Shown: positions 9,215 to 17,236, numbered from the stretch's first letter. The stretch is 64,000 bases of DNA from Bdellovibrio sp. 22V (GCF_030169785.1 NZ_CP125854.1:2666001-2730000); one strand, 5' to 3'. Notes: generated by a model not told the origin, from the sequence alone. Translations and numbers: made by a program.

Positions 9215-9859
9215 ATGGTTTATAAGCTTCTTGGTACGTTCATCATTGTGGCCGCTGGTATTTTAGCCTATCTAACTTTTCAAGACGAAATGGGAGGCAA
9301 GAAAGGCGCTAAAAATGCACAGCCGGAAGAGTCTTGTGTGCAACTGACTCCGGCGCAACAGCTTTCTAAAATGATCAACGACGATTTTCAAAGCTTGTCC
9401 CAACAAGGCGAGCTTCCCGCTCAGTGGAATTCCATAGCGACTGTAGAGATTCGCATGAATTCGGAACTCGCTCGCGCGATTCTCGGTAAAGAACGTCCAC
9501 AAATCCAACGCGTGAAAGAGGGCACCTCTTATCTGGAGTTGGAGTTCATGGATCTTCCTGACGAAGAAAATCCCGGCGTGATTATTCAAGCCAGTCTCTT
9601 CGACATTAAATCGAAAAACAAAATTTTCGAAATCGGTCGTACTTACACGATGAATGATTTGAATCGAGTGACTCCTCCTGCGGTTGCCGAACAGGCTCCG
9701 GTACAAAAAGAAGCTGCTCCTTCTGCTTCGGCAAATCAAGCGACACCGCCAGCTACACAGAATAACCAAAGCGCACAACCTTCTTCATCACCGACTCAGA
9801 ATCAACAAGGAACACCGCCAGCGGCGACTGCGACCCCACCTGCAGGCGCGCAAAAATAA
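9215..9859 (+). CDS. membrane-anchored protein with low-complexity tail
   Basis: A 214-residue protein with one N-terminal membrane segment (residues 4-20, LLGTFIIVAAGILAYL), a folded-looking middle (about 45-145, with IATVEIRMNSELARAILG and YLELEFMDLPDE), and a C-terminal tail of some 65 residues made almost only of A, P, Q, S, T and N. The tail is probably disordered and may cross or reach into the wall. GAGGTGAG precedes the ATG. The lipoprotein hydrolase gene starts nine bases after its stop, so the two are one unit. No family recognised. Confidence 0.75.
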   Translation: MVYKLLGTFIIVAAGILAYLTFQDEMGGKKGAKNAQPEESCVQLTPAQQLSKMINDDFQSLSQQGELPAQWNSIATVEIRMNSELARAILGKERPQIQRVKEGTSYLELEFMDLPDEENPGVIIQASLFDIKSKNKIFEIGRTYTMNDLNRVTPPAVAEQAPVQKEAAPSASANQATPPATQNNQSAQPSSSPTQNQQGTPPAATATPPAGAQK

Positions 9860-9868
9860 GGAGAAAAT

Positions 9869-10882
9869 ATGAAAACTTTCATCGCTCTTCTTGCTTCCGC
9901 TTTTTTACTTTCAGCTTGCGCGACAACACCGTCGACAAAAAAGACGGAAGCCGCCGCGATGAAAGGTTTCGATGCGGAATTGACTCAGTATCAATACCCG
10001 TTTCCAGTGAAATATTTTGCATTCAAATCTCAAGAGCAAGATTTGAAAATGGCTTATATAGATATCCCGGCCGGAAGACCCTCTGACAAAGTTATCGTTC
10101 TTCTTCACGGAAAGAATTTTCCCGGCGCTTATTTTGAACAAGTCATATTGGGTCTGAACCAAGAAGGCTATCGTGTGATTGTTCCTGATCAAATCGGTTT
10201 CGGGAAATCTTCGAAGCCTGGATACTATCAATATAGCTTTCAGACACTTGCCCAAAACACTAAGAATCTTTTGCAAAGTTTAGGTGTTGAAAAATTTAAT
10301 CTTCTGGGTCACTCGATGGGCGGAATGGTCGCGACTCGTTTTGCATTGATGTATCCCGAAAGCGTGACGAAACTTTTCTTAGTAAATCCTATCGGTCTTG
10401 AAGATTGGAAAACGATGACATCGTATAGAAATATCGATGAAGGATTTAAGGCGGAACTCGCGAGCTCACCTGAAAAAATCAAACAATACCAACTCGACAG
10501 TTATTACGATGGAAAATGGAAGTCTGAGTACGACAAGTGGTTGGAAATTCCAACAGGCTGGCTTGAAGGCCCCGACTATAAGTTGATCGCGTGGAATGCG
10601 GCTTTAACTTCAGACATGATTTTCACTCAACCGGTTTTTTATGAATTTAAAAATCTAAAAATGCCGACAGTATTAATCATCGGAGATCGCGACCGTACAG
10701 CCATCGGCAAAGCCTGGGCTTCTGATGAAATGAAAAAGAAAATGGGAAATTATCCTGTCATCAGCAAACAAGTCGCACAAATGATTCCAAAAGGAAAACT
10801 TGTGACACTGAAAGGCTTGGGTCACATGCCCTTCATCGAAGACTTCGAAGCTTTCTGGAAAGTATTAATAAAAAATCTATAG
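9869..10882 (+). CDS. lipoprotein alpha/beta-hydrolase
   Basis: A 337-residue alpha/beta-hydrolase fixed to a membrane by a lipid. The signal peptide ends in LLSAC (cysteine 17). Core motifs are in order: VIVLLHGKNFPG (oxyanion hole), DQIGFGKSSKP, the nucleophile elbow GHSMGG with serine 149, an acid in IIGDRDRTAIG, and a histidine in KGLGHMPFIED. This is the classical esterase/haloalkane-dehalogenase-like layout. AAGGAG stands before the ATG. It follows the membrane-anchored protein gene by nine bases. The substrate is unknown; an envelope esterase or lipase is likely. Confidence 0.9.
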   Translation: MKTFIALLASAFLLSACATTPSTKKTEAAAMKGFDAELTQYQYPFPVKYFAFKSQEQDLKMAYIDIPAGRPSDKVIVLLHGKNFPGAYFEQVILGLNQEGYRVIVPDQIGFGKSSKPGYYQYSFQTLAQNTKNLLQSLGVEKFNLLGHSMGGMVATRFALMYPESVTKLFLVNPIGLEDWKTMTSYRNIDEGFKAELASSPEKIKQYQLDSYYDGKWKSEYDKWLEIPTGWLEGPDYKLIAWNAALTSDMIFTQPVFYEFKNLKMPTVLIIGDRDRTAIGKAWASDEMKKKMGNYPVISKQVAQMIPKGKLVTLKGLGHMPFIEDFEAFWKVLIKNL

Positions 10883-10952
10883 TAGATCAGATTCAGAGAT
10901 TTAGATTTCTGTGTTTTGAAAACAAAAAAACCCGGATTACTTTCATATTTAA

Positions 10953-11144
10953 TACTTCTGCCCGTGTACAAAAGAACGCGTCGTGCGCGCTCTTGAAACT
11001 TTAGGAGAAGAAGAACTTCAAGACATGATCAACAAAAACGACGACGCCGCCGTCACTTGCCAAATCTGCGGCCGCCCTTACACAGTCACCGTCGCAGAAA
11101 TCGGCGAAATCAAAGGCCGCGTGCACAAAGAGTCTATGCACTAA
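10953..11144 (+). pseudogene. hslO: 3' remnant of an Hsp33 chaperone gene
   Basis: Reading from 10953 gives about 63 residues ending at TAA 11142-11144 that match the C-terminal redox switch of Hsp33. CPC comes first, then 30 residues including RALETLGEEELQDM, then CQICGRPYTV. The spacing CxC-X30-CxxC is the zinc motif of the family (CxC-X27-32-CxxC). An in-frame stop (10950-10952) sits immediately before, there is no start codon or ribosome site, and the N-terminal substrate-binding domain of some 220 residues is absent. The motif residues are intact, so the loss is probably recent. An internal ATG near 11022 could at most make a 40-residue peptide without the first cysteine pair. Confidence 0.85.
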
Positions 11145-11396
11145 ACCCTTCGCGGATTGTGACGGCGCCTTAATATAAAGGATTTTTGTCTAGGGAAAGT
11201 GCGGCCACTGTTGTTTTCTTAAGCAAGACCTATAAACTGTTTTAAGATTATAAACCAAGTATGCATTAATCAAATTTCTGTTTTATGCGATAGTTCTCCT
11301 AATTCTCAGGAAGCAAGAGACAATTATAGGGCAACTTTTCTATCGAGATTGATCAAAGTTTTTTCGTTGGAAAAGAAATAAAGTTCTGAGGTTGGG
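11145..11396 (+). other. AT-rich intergenic stretch before the triplicated genes
   Basis: Together with the Hsp33 remnant this forms a 514-base stretch without an intact gene. It is AT-rich, with several TATAAA-like sequences (for example around 11231 and 11253), and must hold the promoter of the triplicated gene cluster. I could not single out a convincing -35/-10 pair or a structured RNA. Confidence 0.5.
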
Positions 11397-12080
11397 ATGC
11401 AAAAATATTGGATATTACTCATCACCGTTTCCTATATATCCCCCGTAGGAGCGCATCTCTCTGAAACTTATCGCATTTCGAAAGAATTCCATGATTCCGG
11501 CGAGTATCGAGCGAAAGAGCCGTTGAATTGGAAGTTAAAACCTGAGGATGTTCGGGAGATGAACTCCCTCGATACGAAATATTATAGAATTAAATATCCT
11601 AAATGCTTTAAACCGGAAGATGTAAGTGAGGAGGACAACGTGCAAATGTCTCCTCACATCACGTTTAACAGAACGGAAAAATGTCCCGGATATAGAGGGG
11701 AATGGGTGGAACTATTATCCGTCTATTGGTTAGATGGCCATTTTAAAAAAGCGAAGACAGCTGATGATCTTATACTTGGAAGAAGTGTTTATGAACAGAG
11801 AGGTTTAGTTAATAATTACCCCGCCGCTTATTTGGTTACTTTGGAGAGCATAACCAGAGATATGAAAATAGGCTACGAGGTGCAGCTTAATTATAATGTT
11901 CTGATTCTCTGCAAAGGAGATGTCTACGGCATTAGCGCGAGCGCTCTACAAGGCAAACAATCCCTGGATCTTATAAAGAGCAAAAAATTTGATTTTCCGG
12001 AAGACTTTAAGAAGATTGCATCCAGCTTTGAGTGCAAAGGCATTCCAGACTCCATGAAGGTTTTGAAAAAAAACGGGTAA
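11397..12080 (+). CDS. exported paralogue, copy 1 of 3
   Basis: A 227-residue protein of no family I recognise, first of three tandem paralogues. It has a signal peptide (MQKYWILLITVSYISPVGA) and a mature part with four or more conserved cysteines (KYPKCFKP, EKCPGYRGEW, LCKGDVYG, FECKGIP). Conserved blocks are RAKEPLNWKL near residue 39, YYRIKYPKC, DMKIGYEVQLNY, and the C-terminal SLDLIKSKKFDFPEDF. Its 3' end has one more A in the poly-A tract than copy 2, so it ends KKNG instead of KKTGKK. TGAGG precedes the ATG. Probably periplasmic or surface protein. Confidence 0.75.
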   Translation: MQKYWILLITVSYISPVGAHLSETYRISKEFHDSGEYRAKEPLNWKLKPEDVREMNSLDTKYYRIKYPKCFKPEDVSEEDNVQMSPHITFNRTEKCPGYRGEWVELLSVYWLDGHFKKAKTADDLILGRSVYEQRGLVNNYPAAYLVTLESITRDMKIGYEVQLNYNVLILCKGDVYGISASALQGKQSLDLIKSKKFDFPEDFKKIASSFECKGIPDSMKVLKKNG

Positions 12081-12210
12081 GAAATAAAGAAAGAGGTGCT
12101 TGCATTTTTTGGGAATCTGACGACTTTGCGGAATGAGAAAGTTGGATGTTCAAGCGTGCTAAAGGAATCCCGCTATTTACAAAGAGGGTTTAAAAGAGTG
12201 AATGCAAAAT
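11901..12210 (+). repeat. direct repeat, unit A (partner at 12708)
   Basis: About 310 bases covering the last third of copy 1, the spacer and the first codons of copy 2. It recurs at 12708-13016 with only a handful of differences, at an offset of 807 bases before and 806 after a one-base poly-A indel. The genes' 5' parts are clearly more diverged, so this block is younger or has been homogenised. Confidence 0.85.
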
Positions 12211-12893
12211 ATTGGATATTATTCTCCATAATTTTTTCCTGCAATAATGGATGGACCACTGTTTCAGATGAAATCGGACGTATAGTCAAAGAGTTTCGCA
12301 GCTCTGGTTCTGTCCGCGCGAAAGAGCCACTGAATTGGAAATTAACTCCCGACGATGTTCGTGCGATGAATTCCCTCGATACGAAGTATTACAAAATTAA
12401 ATATCCTAAATGCCTTAAGCCGGAAGATGTAAGCGAGGAGGACAACGTCCAAATTTCTCCTCACATCACATTTAACAGAACGGAAAAATGTCCCGGGTAT
12501 AAAGGTGAGTGGGTAGACTTGCTTGCCGTCTATTGGACCAGAGAGCATTACGAGAAAGCGAAAACTGCGGATGATCTGACGCTCGGGAATGCGATCTATG
12601 ATCAAATAGGTACTGTTAATGGTTATCCCGCTGCGTATTCCATTATATTGGATAGCATTGTAAGAGACATGAAAATAGGCTACGAGGTGCAGCTTAGTTA
12701 TATTGTTCTGATTCTTTGCAAAGGAGATGTCTACGCTATTAGCGCGAGCGCTTTGCAGGGCAAACAATCCCTGGATCTTATAAAGAGCGAAAAATTTGAT
12801 TTTCCGGAAGACTTTAAGAAGATTGCATCCAGCTTTGAGTGCAAAGGCATTCCAGACTCCATGAAGGTTTTGAAAAAAACGGGTAAGAAATAA
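12198..12893 (+). CDS. exported paralogue, copy 2 of 3
   Basis: A 231-residue paralogue of the gene at 11397. I use the GTG at 12198, because the peptide from there (VNAKYWILFSIIFSCNNG) aligns with the start of copy 1 and gives a signal peptide, and GAGGG lies upstream. The frame is open back to 12096, but those 34 codons are the intergenic repeat and repeat again before copy 3. All the conserved cysteines and the RAKEPLNWKL and SLDLIK blocks are kept. It ends KKTGKK. The function is unknown. Confidence 0.72.
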   Translation: MNAKYWILFSIIFSCNNGWTTVSDEIGRIVKEFRSSGSVRAKEPLNWKLTPDDVRAMNSLDTKYYKIKYPKCLKPEDVSEEDNVQISPHITFNRTEKCPGYKGEWVDLLAVYWTREHYEKAKTADDLTLGNAIYDQIGTVNGYPAAYSIILDSIVRDMKIGYEVQLSYIVLILCKGDVYAISASALQGKQSLDLIKSEKFDFPEDFKKIASSFECKGIPDSMKVLKKTGKK

Positions 12894-13016
12894 AGAAAGA
12901 GGTGCTTGCATTTTTTGGGAATCTGACGACTTTGCGGAATGAGAAAGTTGGATGTTCAAGCGTACTAAAGGAATCCCGCTATTTACAAAGAGGGTTTAAA
13001 AGAGTGAATGCAAAAT
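12708..13016 (+). repeat. direct repeat, unit B (partner at 11901)
   Basis: Second copy of the 310-base block. It includes the identical intergenic segment (AGAAATAAAGAAAGAGGTGC onward) ahead of copy 3, with a GTGC to GTAC change, and a TATTGG to TACTGG change in the first codons. The same 3'-gene sequence recurs once more at about 13560-13672 at the end of copy 3, but not its spacer. Confidence 0.85.
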
Positions 13017-13696
13017 ACTGGGTATTATTCTTCCTAATTTTTTACGTACATAGTGGAAGCGCAACTGTTTCTGATGATATCAGTCGCATAATTAAAGAGT
13101 TTCGTGACTCTGGCTCTTTCCGCGCGAAAGAGCCGTTGAATTGGAAGTTAACTCCCGAGGATGTTCGTGAGATGAGTTCCCTTGACACGAAATATTACAG
13201 AATTAAATATCCTAAATGCTTTAAACCGGAAGACGAAAGTGAAGAAGATAATGTTCAAATCTCTCCTCACATCTCAATTGACAGAACAGACAAGTGTCCC
13301 GGGTACAAAGGCGAGTGGGTAGGCTGGCTTGCCGTGTATTGGACAAGAGGGAATTACAAGAACGCGAAAACTGCAGATGATTTGTCGCCGGGGAATGCAA
13401 TCTATGATCAAAGGGGTACCGTGAATGGATATCCCGCTGCTTATTTCATCACATTGGACAGTATTGTAAGAGATATGAAAATAGGCTACGAGATACAGCT
13501 CAATTATTCAGTGAGAATTATTTGTCGTGGTGAAGTTTACGGTGTTGGAGCCAGAGCTCACCAAGGCAAACAATCCCTGGATCTTATAAAGAGCAAAAAA
13601 TTTGATTTTCCGGAAGACTTTAAAAAGATTGCATCTAGCTTTGAGTGCAAAGGCATTCCAGACTCGATGAAGGTATCTAAAAAACCGGCTAAATAA
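13004..13696 (+). CDS. exported paralogue, copy 3 of 3
   Basis: A 230-residue paralogue of copies 1 and 2, read from GTG 13004 for the same reasons as copy 2. The signal peptide reads VNAKYWVLFFLIFYVHSGSA. The middle is the most diverged of the three (WVGWLAVYWTRGNYKNAKT, IICRGEVYGVGARAHQGK), while the final 40 residues are again almost the same. One of the blocks present in copies 1 and 2 (CKGDVY) has become CRGEVY with the cysteine kept. Its 3' flank is unlike the other two and runs into the hairpin-rich leader of the histidine kinase. Confidence 0.72.
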   Translation: MNAKYWVLFFLIFYVHSGSATVSDDISRIIKEFRDSGSFRAKEPLNWKLTPEDVREMSSLDTKYYRIKYPKCFKPEDESEEDNVQISPHISIDRTDKCPGYKGEWVGWLAVYWTRGNYKNAKTADDLSPGNAIYDQRGTVNGYPAAYFITLDSIVRDMKIGYEIQLNYSVRIICRGEVYGVGARAHQGKQSLDLIKSKKFDFPEDFKKIASSFECKGIPDSMKVSKKPAK

Positions 13697-13751
13697 AGAA
13701 AGCAATGAGACTGGGAGGATAACACTTAGGAATGCTCCGGCTTGTTGCAGT

Positions 13752-13845
13752 GTCTCGAATCGAGACGGTGCTTTGCCAAGAAAGTCACCGTCAAGGGGAT
13801 AAACACCCGCCGGCGACCACCGCGTGTTTAGGGCGGGAGCGGGAC
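13752..13845. other. cluster of strong hairpins before the histidine kinase
   Basis: Three inverted repeats follow each other. GTCTCG-AAT-CGAGAC lies at 13752-13766. ACGGTG-CTTT is paired with AAAG-T-CACCGT at about 13764-13791. AAACAC pairs with GTGTTT around a GC-rich core, with CCCGCC able to pair to the later GGCGGG, at about 13801-13836. The segment is markedly GC-richer than the AT-rich genes to its left. It could be a structured 5' leader, or a dispersed intergenic repeat. It matches no riboswitch class I know. Confidence 0.5.
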
Positions 13846-13862
13846 TTGCTGTTTTCTGGGGT

Positions 13863-15047
13863 ATGGACCCGAGTAGACTCAAAAAAATCAAATACTTGTC
13901 AAAGTCGCTTCTGGCGATTTTTATCGGTGCATGTGCGCTGGTGGCGGTATTGAGTTTTGGATTTGAGGTTCATAGCGCCAAAGCCTCCGTCGAAAAATAC
14001 GTCGGTATTTGGGAAGACGACATCGCTCAAGCCAAGATCTTTCAAGGCGATCCCAGCCTGCAAAATAAAATTTTGGAGCAGCTTAAAGAAGTGCATACGG
14101 CTGTTGCGCAAACCGAAGTACAAAGTCCAGAGAAGCTTCAATGCCGTATTTTCACTGACGTTCCGATTACGTATAATTCACTTCCAAGTGGCAGTATGCG
14201 GGTGTGCTTCAGTTCTGCAGATCTTGCGCTGAAAGCTCTTCTGTCGCCCTTGTTTATGTTGGGCATCGTCTTAGGCATGATCTTCATTGGTTTTAGTTTG
14301 CGCCGCGAGTTTCAGAATCAGTTGCACGAGCAAAAGCTTGCTGCCGAGCTGGCACTGAATAAAGAAATCGCTTCGGTCTCTCGCCAAGTGGCGCACGATA
14401 TTCGCGGTCCTTTAATGGCGTTGACGACTCTGAGTCAGCTTTCGCACGAAATGGGTTCAGATAAAAGAGAGCTTTTAAATTTGGCCGTCGCAAGAATCCG
14501 CGGTATCGCGGACGATTTGCTCAACAAAGGTCAAAAAGAAAAATCCACCGTGAGCTCAATGCGAACAAGCCAAGAGACAGACCTCACGCAGTTGTTGGAG
14601 TCGTTGCTTAAGGAATACCGTTTTGCAAATCCTAAAGTGAACTTCACATGGCACAAGCATATCCATTCAGAGAACGTGCCTGTCACGCTCGAAGCGCTGA
14701 AAGTTCAACGTGTCGTCAGCAACCTTATTAACAATTCTTTGGAAGCGCTTCCAGAAAAGGAAGCCTCTATCAATATCACTTTGATGGAGCGCCCAGAGCA
14801 TTGGCTTTTGCAAATTATGGATAATGGCAGCGGCATCCCTGAAGACATCCTGCCGTCACTTGCACAAGAGGGTGTAAGTCATGGAAAAGAAAACGGACAC
14901 GGTCTTGGACTTTACGACGCTCGTAAAACGGTAGAGTCTGTCGGTGGTGAACTGCAGATCCGCTCGCGTGTCGGTGTTGGAACTCAAGTCGTTCTTTTGT
15001 TCCCGAAGCTCAATAAAGAAATCGCTAAAAATCACGCGGCACTTTAA
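13863..15047 (+). CDS. membrane sensor histidine kinase
   Basis: A 394-residue sensor kinase. Two membrane segments (about residues 16-34 and 125-146) enclose a periplasmic sensor of some 90 residues with two cysteines (LQCRIF, MRVCFS). The phospho-acceptor histidine is residue 178 in the H-box VAHDIRGPL. The ATPase domain shows the N-box NLINNSLEAL, G1 DNGSGIP and G2 GHGLGLYDARKTVE. No response regulator is adjacent, so it is an orphan kinase by context. The start is uncertain: ATG 13863 has GGGG just two bases before it, while GTG 13824 is in frame and lengthens the protein by 13 residues. Confidence 0.88.
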   Translation: MDPSRLKKIKYLSKSLLAIFIGACALVAVLSFGFEVHSAKASVEKYVGIWEDDIAQAKIFQGDPSLQNKILEQLKEVHTAVAQTEVQSPEKLQCRIFTDVPITYNSLPSGSMRVCFSSADLALKALLSPLFMLGIVLGMIFIGFSLRREFQNQLHEQKLAAELALNKEIASVSRQVAHDIRGPLMALTTLSQLSHEMGSDKRELLNLAVARIRGIADDLLNKGQKEKSTVSSMRTSQETDLTQLLESLLKEYRFANPKVNFTWHKHIHSENVPVTLEALKVQRVVSNLINNSLEALPEKEASINITLMERPEHWLLQIMDNGSGIPEDILPSLAQEGVSHGKENGHGLGLYDARKTVESVGGELQIRSRVGVGTQVVLLFPKLNKEIAKNHAAL

Positions 15048-15062
15048 ATCAATCGCTGCAGA

Positions 15063-15980
15063 TTAGTTGTCGAGCTCAATCCCTAAAACATTTTCGATGG
15101 TTTTTTCGTAAACGTCTTTCTTGCGTATTTTCGGAGTTTCCTTTTTTCTAATTTGTCCTGCGGAGACAGGAAACGCGACAAAAAGATGCCGGGCTTCTTC
15201 ATGGGCTTTCAACTCAAACGCAAACTCGGAGTCCTTGCATGTCGCATTGAGTTTCACTGGCAATTGCAATCCCGGAGCCGGGGAGACTTGTAATTCACTG
15301 ACATTCAAAGTCGTGATCTTAATGCTCAGATTTTTTTCGTCCGGATTTTCGATATTTTCAATCGCACAGGGAAAGGTCACAAGAGTCGGACTTTTCGCTT
15401 GCACGAAAACTTCAGATTGAAACGGAGGCTCCTGCGGTGTTGAGTTTGCAAAATTCATACTTTGCACCAAAAGCCCCCACGGATTTTCCAAAGTTCTTTC
15501 GGAGTTAATCAAAGTCAGCATCACAGTCACATAAAGATCATTTCTTTTGGCGGATGTGTTTTTCGTGGCTCCATCCATCGTCTGCAAATGAACAAGGGCT
15601 TCATAAGCTCCGTTTTTAGTTTGGCGCAAAGACTGTATTTTCCCCAGTTGCGAAAAATTCTTTTGCTGAATTTTTGCGCGCAGGCGGCTGACTTCACGAA
15701 CTCGCTCTTCACCTAAAGCCGGTGCCATTAAGAAAGCCAAAGACGTTTGTGACTGCCAGAAGTTATTCGAATCATAATTAAAGAAACGATCGAGATACTG
15801 GCGTAGAAAAGTCAGCTTCTCCATTTCGCCCAGTTGCAGATTCTGCAAAGACTCTTGCCCCACGTTCATTGTGACTGCGACAACCCGCGGATTGTTTTTC
15901 AGTTTCCAGTACAAGACCGTCACCGAGACCGCCCATACTAATGAAAAAATTAACAAAGCAGACAAAATCTTTGTTTTCAT
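15063..15980 (-). CDS. membrane-anchored protein resembling TraE/VirB8
   Basis: A 305-residue protein with one N-terminal membrane segment (residues 8-26) and a large exported domain. The region from about 40 to 175 (LTFLRQYLDRFFNYDS, then a helix RVREVSRLRAKIQQK, then YEALVHLQTMDG) is arranged like the NTF2-like domain of TraE/VirB8 conjugation proteins, where a short helix is followed by curved beta strands. The second half has two cysteines (TFPCAIENIE, NATCKDSEF) and is unknown to me. It shares a TAATG stop/start with the lipoprotein gene upstream. No other transfer gene is in the window. The family call is tentative. Confidence 0.6.
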   Translation of the reverse strand: MKTKILSALLIFSLVWAVSVTVLYWKLKNNPRVVAVTMNVGQESLQNLQLGEMEKLTFLRQYLDRFFNYDSNNFWQSQTSLAFLMAPALGEERVREVSRLRAKIQQKNFSQLGKIQSLRQTKNGAYEALVHLQTMDGATKNTSAKRNDLYVTVMLTLINSERTLENPWGLLVQSMNFANSTPQEPPFQSEVFVQAKSPTLVTFPCAIENIENPDEKNLSIKITTLNVSELQVSPAPGLQLPVKLNATCKDSEFAFELKAHEEARHLFVAFPVSAGQIRKKETPKIRKKDVYEKTIENVLGIELDN

Positions 15981-16444
15981 TATTCGCTTTTCTCAAGAGG
16001 CAGAATTTCAATCATCTGATCGCGGTGATAACGCTTATTCGGGCCTTCTTCCACCCACTGATCGATTTTGTAAAGTTTGATCTTCGCTTTGCCTTTTTGA
16101 AAATACTTTTTATCCGCAGAGCCTGTGGACTCTTTCAACAAAGTCGCAGGACCATTCTGAAAAAAATCCAGCTGCGCTTTCATCTTTTCGTTTTCCAAAC
16201 GCATGACTTCCATATCTTTTTCATCGCTGAAATAATAATTGGCAGCAACGGCGGTCACAACGCCAAGAATACCGCCCCAGTAAAGCGCGTGCAGCTCGGG
16301 GCGCTCATCATCAGGAGCTGTAGCGGCGCCTACGACACCCCCCACACCGACGCCGAGAGCGGTCGCAGCCAAACGGCTTTTTTGATTTGTGGAACATGCA
16401 GAAAAAAGGAAGCCCAAACTCAGAAGCAATACTGAAAATTTCAT
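15980..16444 (-). CDS. lipoprotein with glycine-zipper membrane segment
   Basis: A 154-residue predicted lipoprotein. The signal peptide ends in FLFSAC (cysteine 17). Residues about 28-41 (ATALGVGVGGVVGAA) are glycine-zipper-like, and a second hydrophobic stretch (YWGGILGVVTAVAANYYF) follows, then a helix (MEVMRLENEKMKAQLDFF) and a small C-terminal beta part. The stop codon overlaps the start of the TraE/VirB8-like gene by one base (TAATG), so the two products are probably made in step and may work together. No family recognised. Confidence 0.75.
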   Translation of the reverse strand: MKFSVLLLSLGFLFSACSTNQKSRLAATALGVGVGGVVGAATAPDDERPELHALYWGGILGVVTAVAANYYFSDEKDMEVMRLENEKMKAQLDFFQNGPATLLKESTGSADKKYFQKGKAKIKLYKIDQWVEEGPNKRYHRDQMIEILPLEKSE

Positions 16445-16510
16445 ATAGACAATTTTAAGTTTAAAACACGGGTGCTGGCAAACGATTGCTGACTGGCTTT
16501 AGGGCTGGAA

Positions 16511-17233
16511 CTATTTCAATAAATGCTTATAGACGGGTAGGTACATGTCTTCTTGCGGGGAGACTTCCAGATCCGCTCGACGGGGAGAATCCGTAAAACT
16601 CACAGGCGCATTTTTAAGAATAGCGAGCGGGCATCTTTCCGCGGCTTCACCCATCATCAAAACTGCCGATGCGGCCAAGCTGTCGACGTGATTGATCTTG
16701 GTTGTTTTCAGCGCACGACCAAAGATGTCTTTTTCACCGACCATGTTACGCACAGGATGAAAACCTGCAAACGCCAACGCGACACCGACCACACCCAAGC
16801 GCAAGAAATTCGATTTAGAATCCGTGACAATCACACCGAACTCGCGAAGTCCCAGGCGGGCACAAATTTGACGGCGCAAATCTTCAGCCGACTTATAAGC
16901 ATCTTTGGGATAAAGAATGTAATCGCCATGCTCCGAGTTTGATTCATCAATTCCTGCCGAAGGAATCAACAAGCCGTTTTTGATCGTGAGTTGTACATTA
17001 TGTCCGATCTCGCCCAAATAATAATCAGCTTCTTTTTCGATCAAAGTTTTTTTGTCGATGGAACCAGCGGGAATAAGATTTCCCTCTGCAACGCTCAAGA
17101 TTTTCGACGTAATGGCCAGAATGGATCGCTCCCCGAGTAGAGAACGATCCACATGCTTAAGAACGAACTCCACCACATCATCGCCATGATGAAAAACCGC
17201 CGTTTGAATGGGGGAGACCGTCAAAGAGTTCAA
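16511..17233 (-). CDS. CofE/FbiB-like F420-0:gamma-glutamyl ligase family protein
   Basis: A 240-residue cytoplasmic protein of the family that in archaea and actinobacteria adds glutamate to coenzyme F420-0 (CofE). The fold is visible in SILAITSKILSVAEGN (N-terminal strand-helix), NGLLIPSAGIDESN (metal/GTP loop), GVIVTDSKSN and RLGVVGVALAFAGFHPVRN. Length fits the family. It lies three bases after the isocitrate dehydrogenase gene and must be co-transcribed. Whether this lineage makes F420 is doubtful, and no other cof/fbi gene is here, so the substrate may be another phospho-carboxylate. Function beyond family is open. Confidence 0.78.
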   Translation of the reverse strand: MNSLTVSPIQTAVFHHGDDVVEFVLKHVDRSLLGERSILAITSKILSVAEGNLIPAGSIDKKTLIEKEADYYLGEIGHNVQLTIKNGLLIPSAGIDESNSEHGDYILYPKDAYKSAEDLRRQICARLGLREFGVIVTDSKSNFLRLGVVGVALAFAGFHPVRNMVGEKDIFGRALKTTKINHVDSLAASAVLMMGEAAERCPLAILKNAPVSFTDSPRRADLEVSPQEDMYLPVYKHLLK

Positions 17234-17236
17234 CTA

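Noticed and set aside
9048-9266. 72-codon open frame before the gene at 9215
   Set aside because: It overlaps the better supported gene, has no ribosome site and no recognisable features.
12096-12197. 34-codon extensions (MLAFFGNLTTLRNEK) of copies 2 and 3
   Set aside because: They are translation of the repeated intergenic segment; copy 1 lacks them and they would hide the signal peptide.
11397-13696. Regular repeats that could suggest a CRISPR-like array
   Set aside because: The repeat period is about 806 bases and the units are protein genes; there are no short repeats with spacers and no cas genes.
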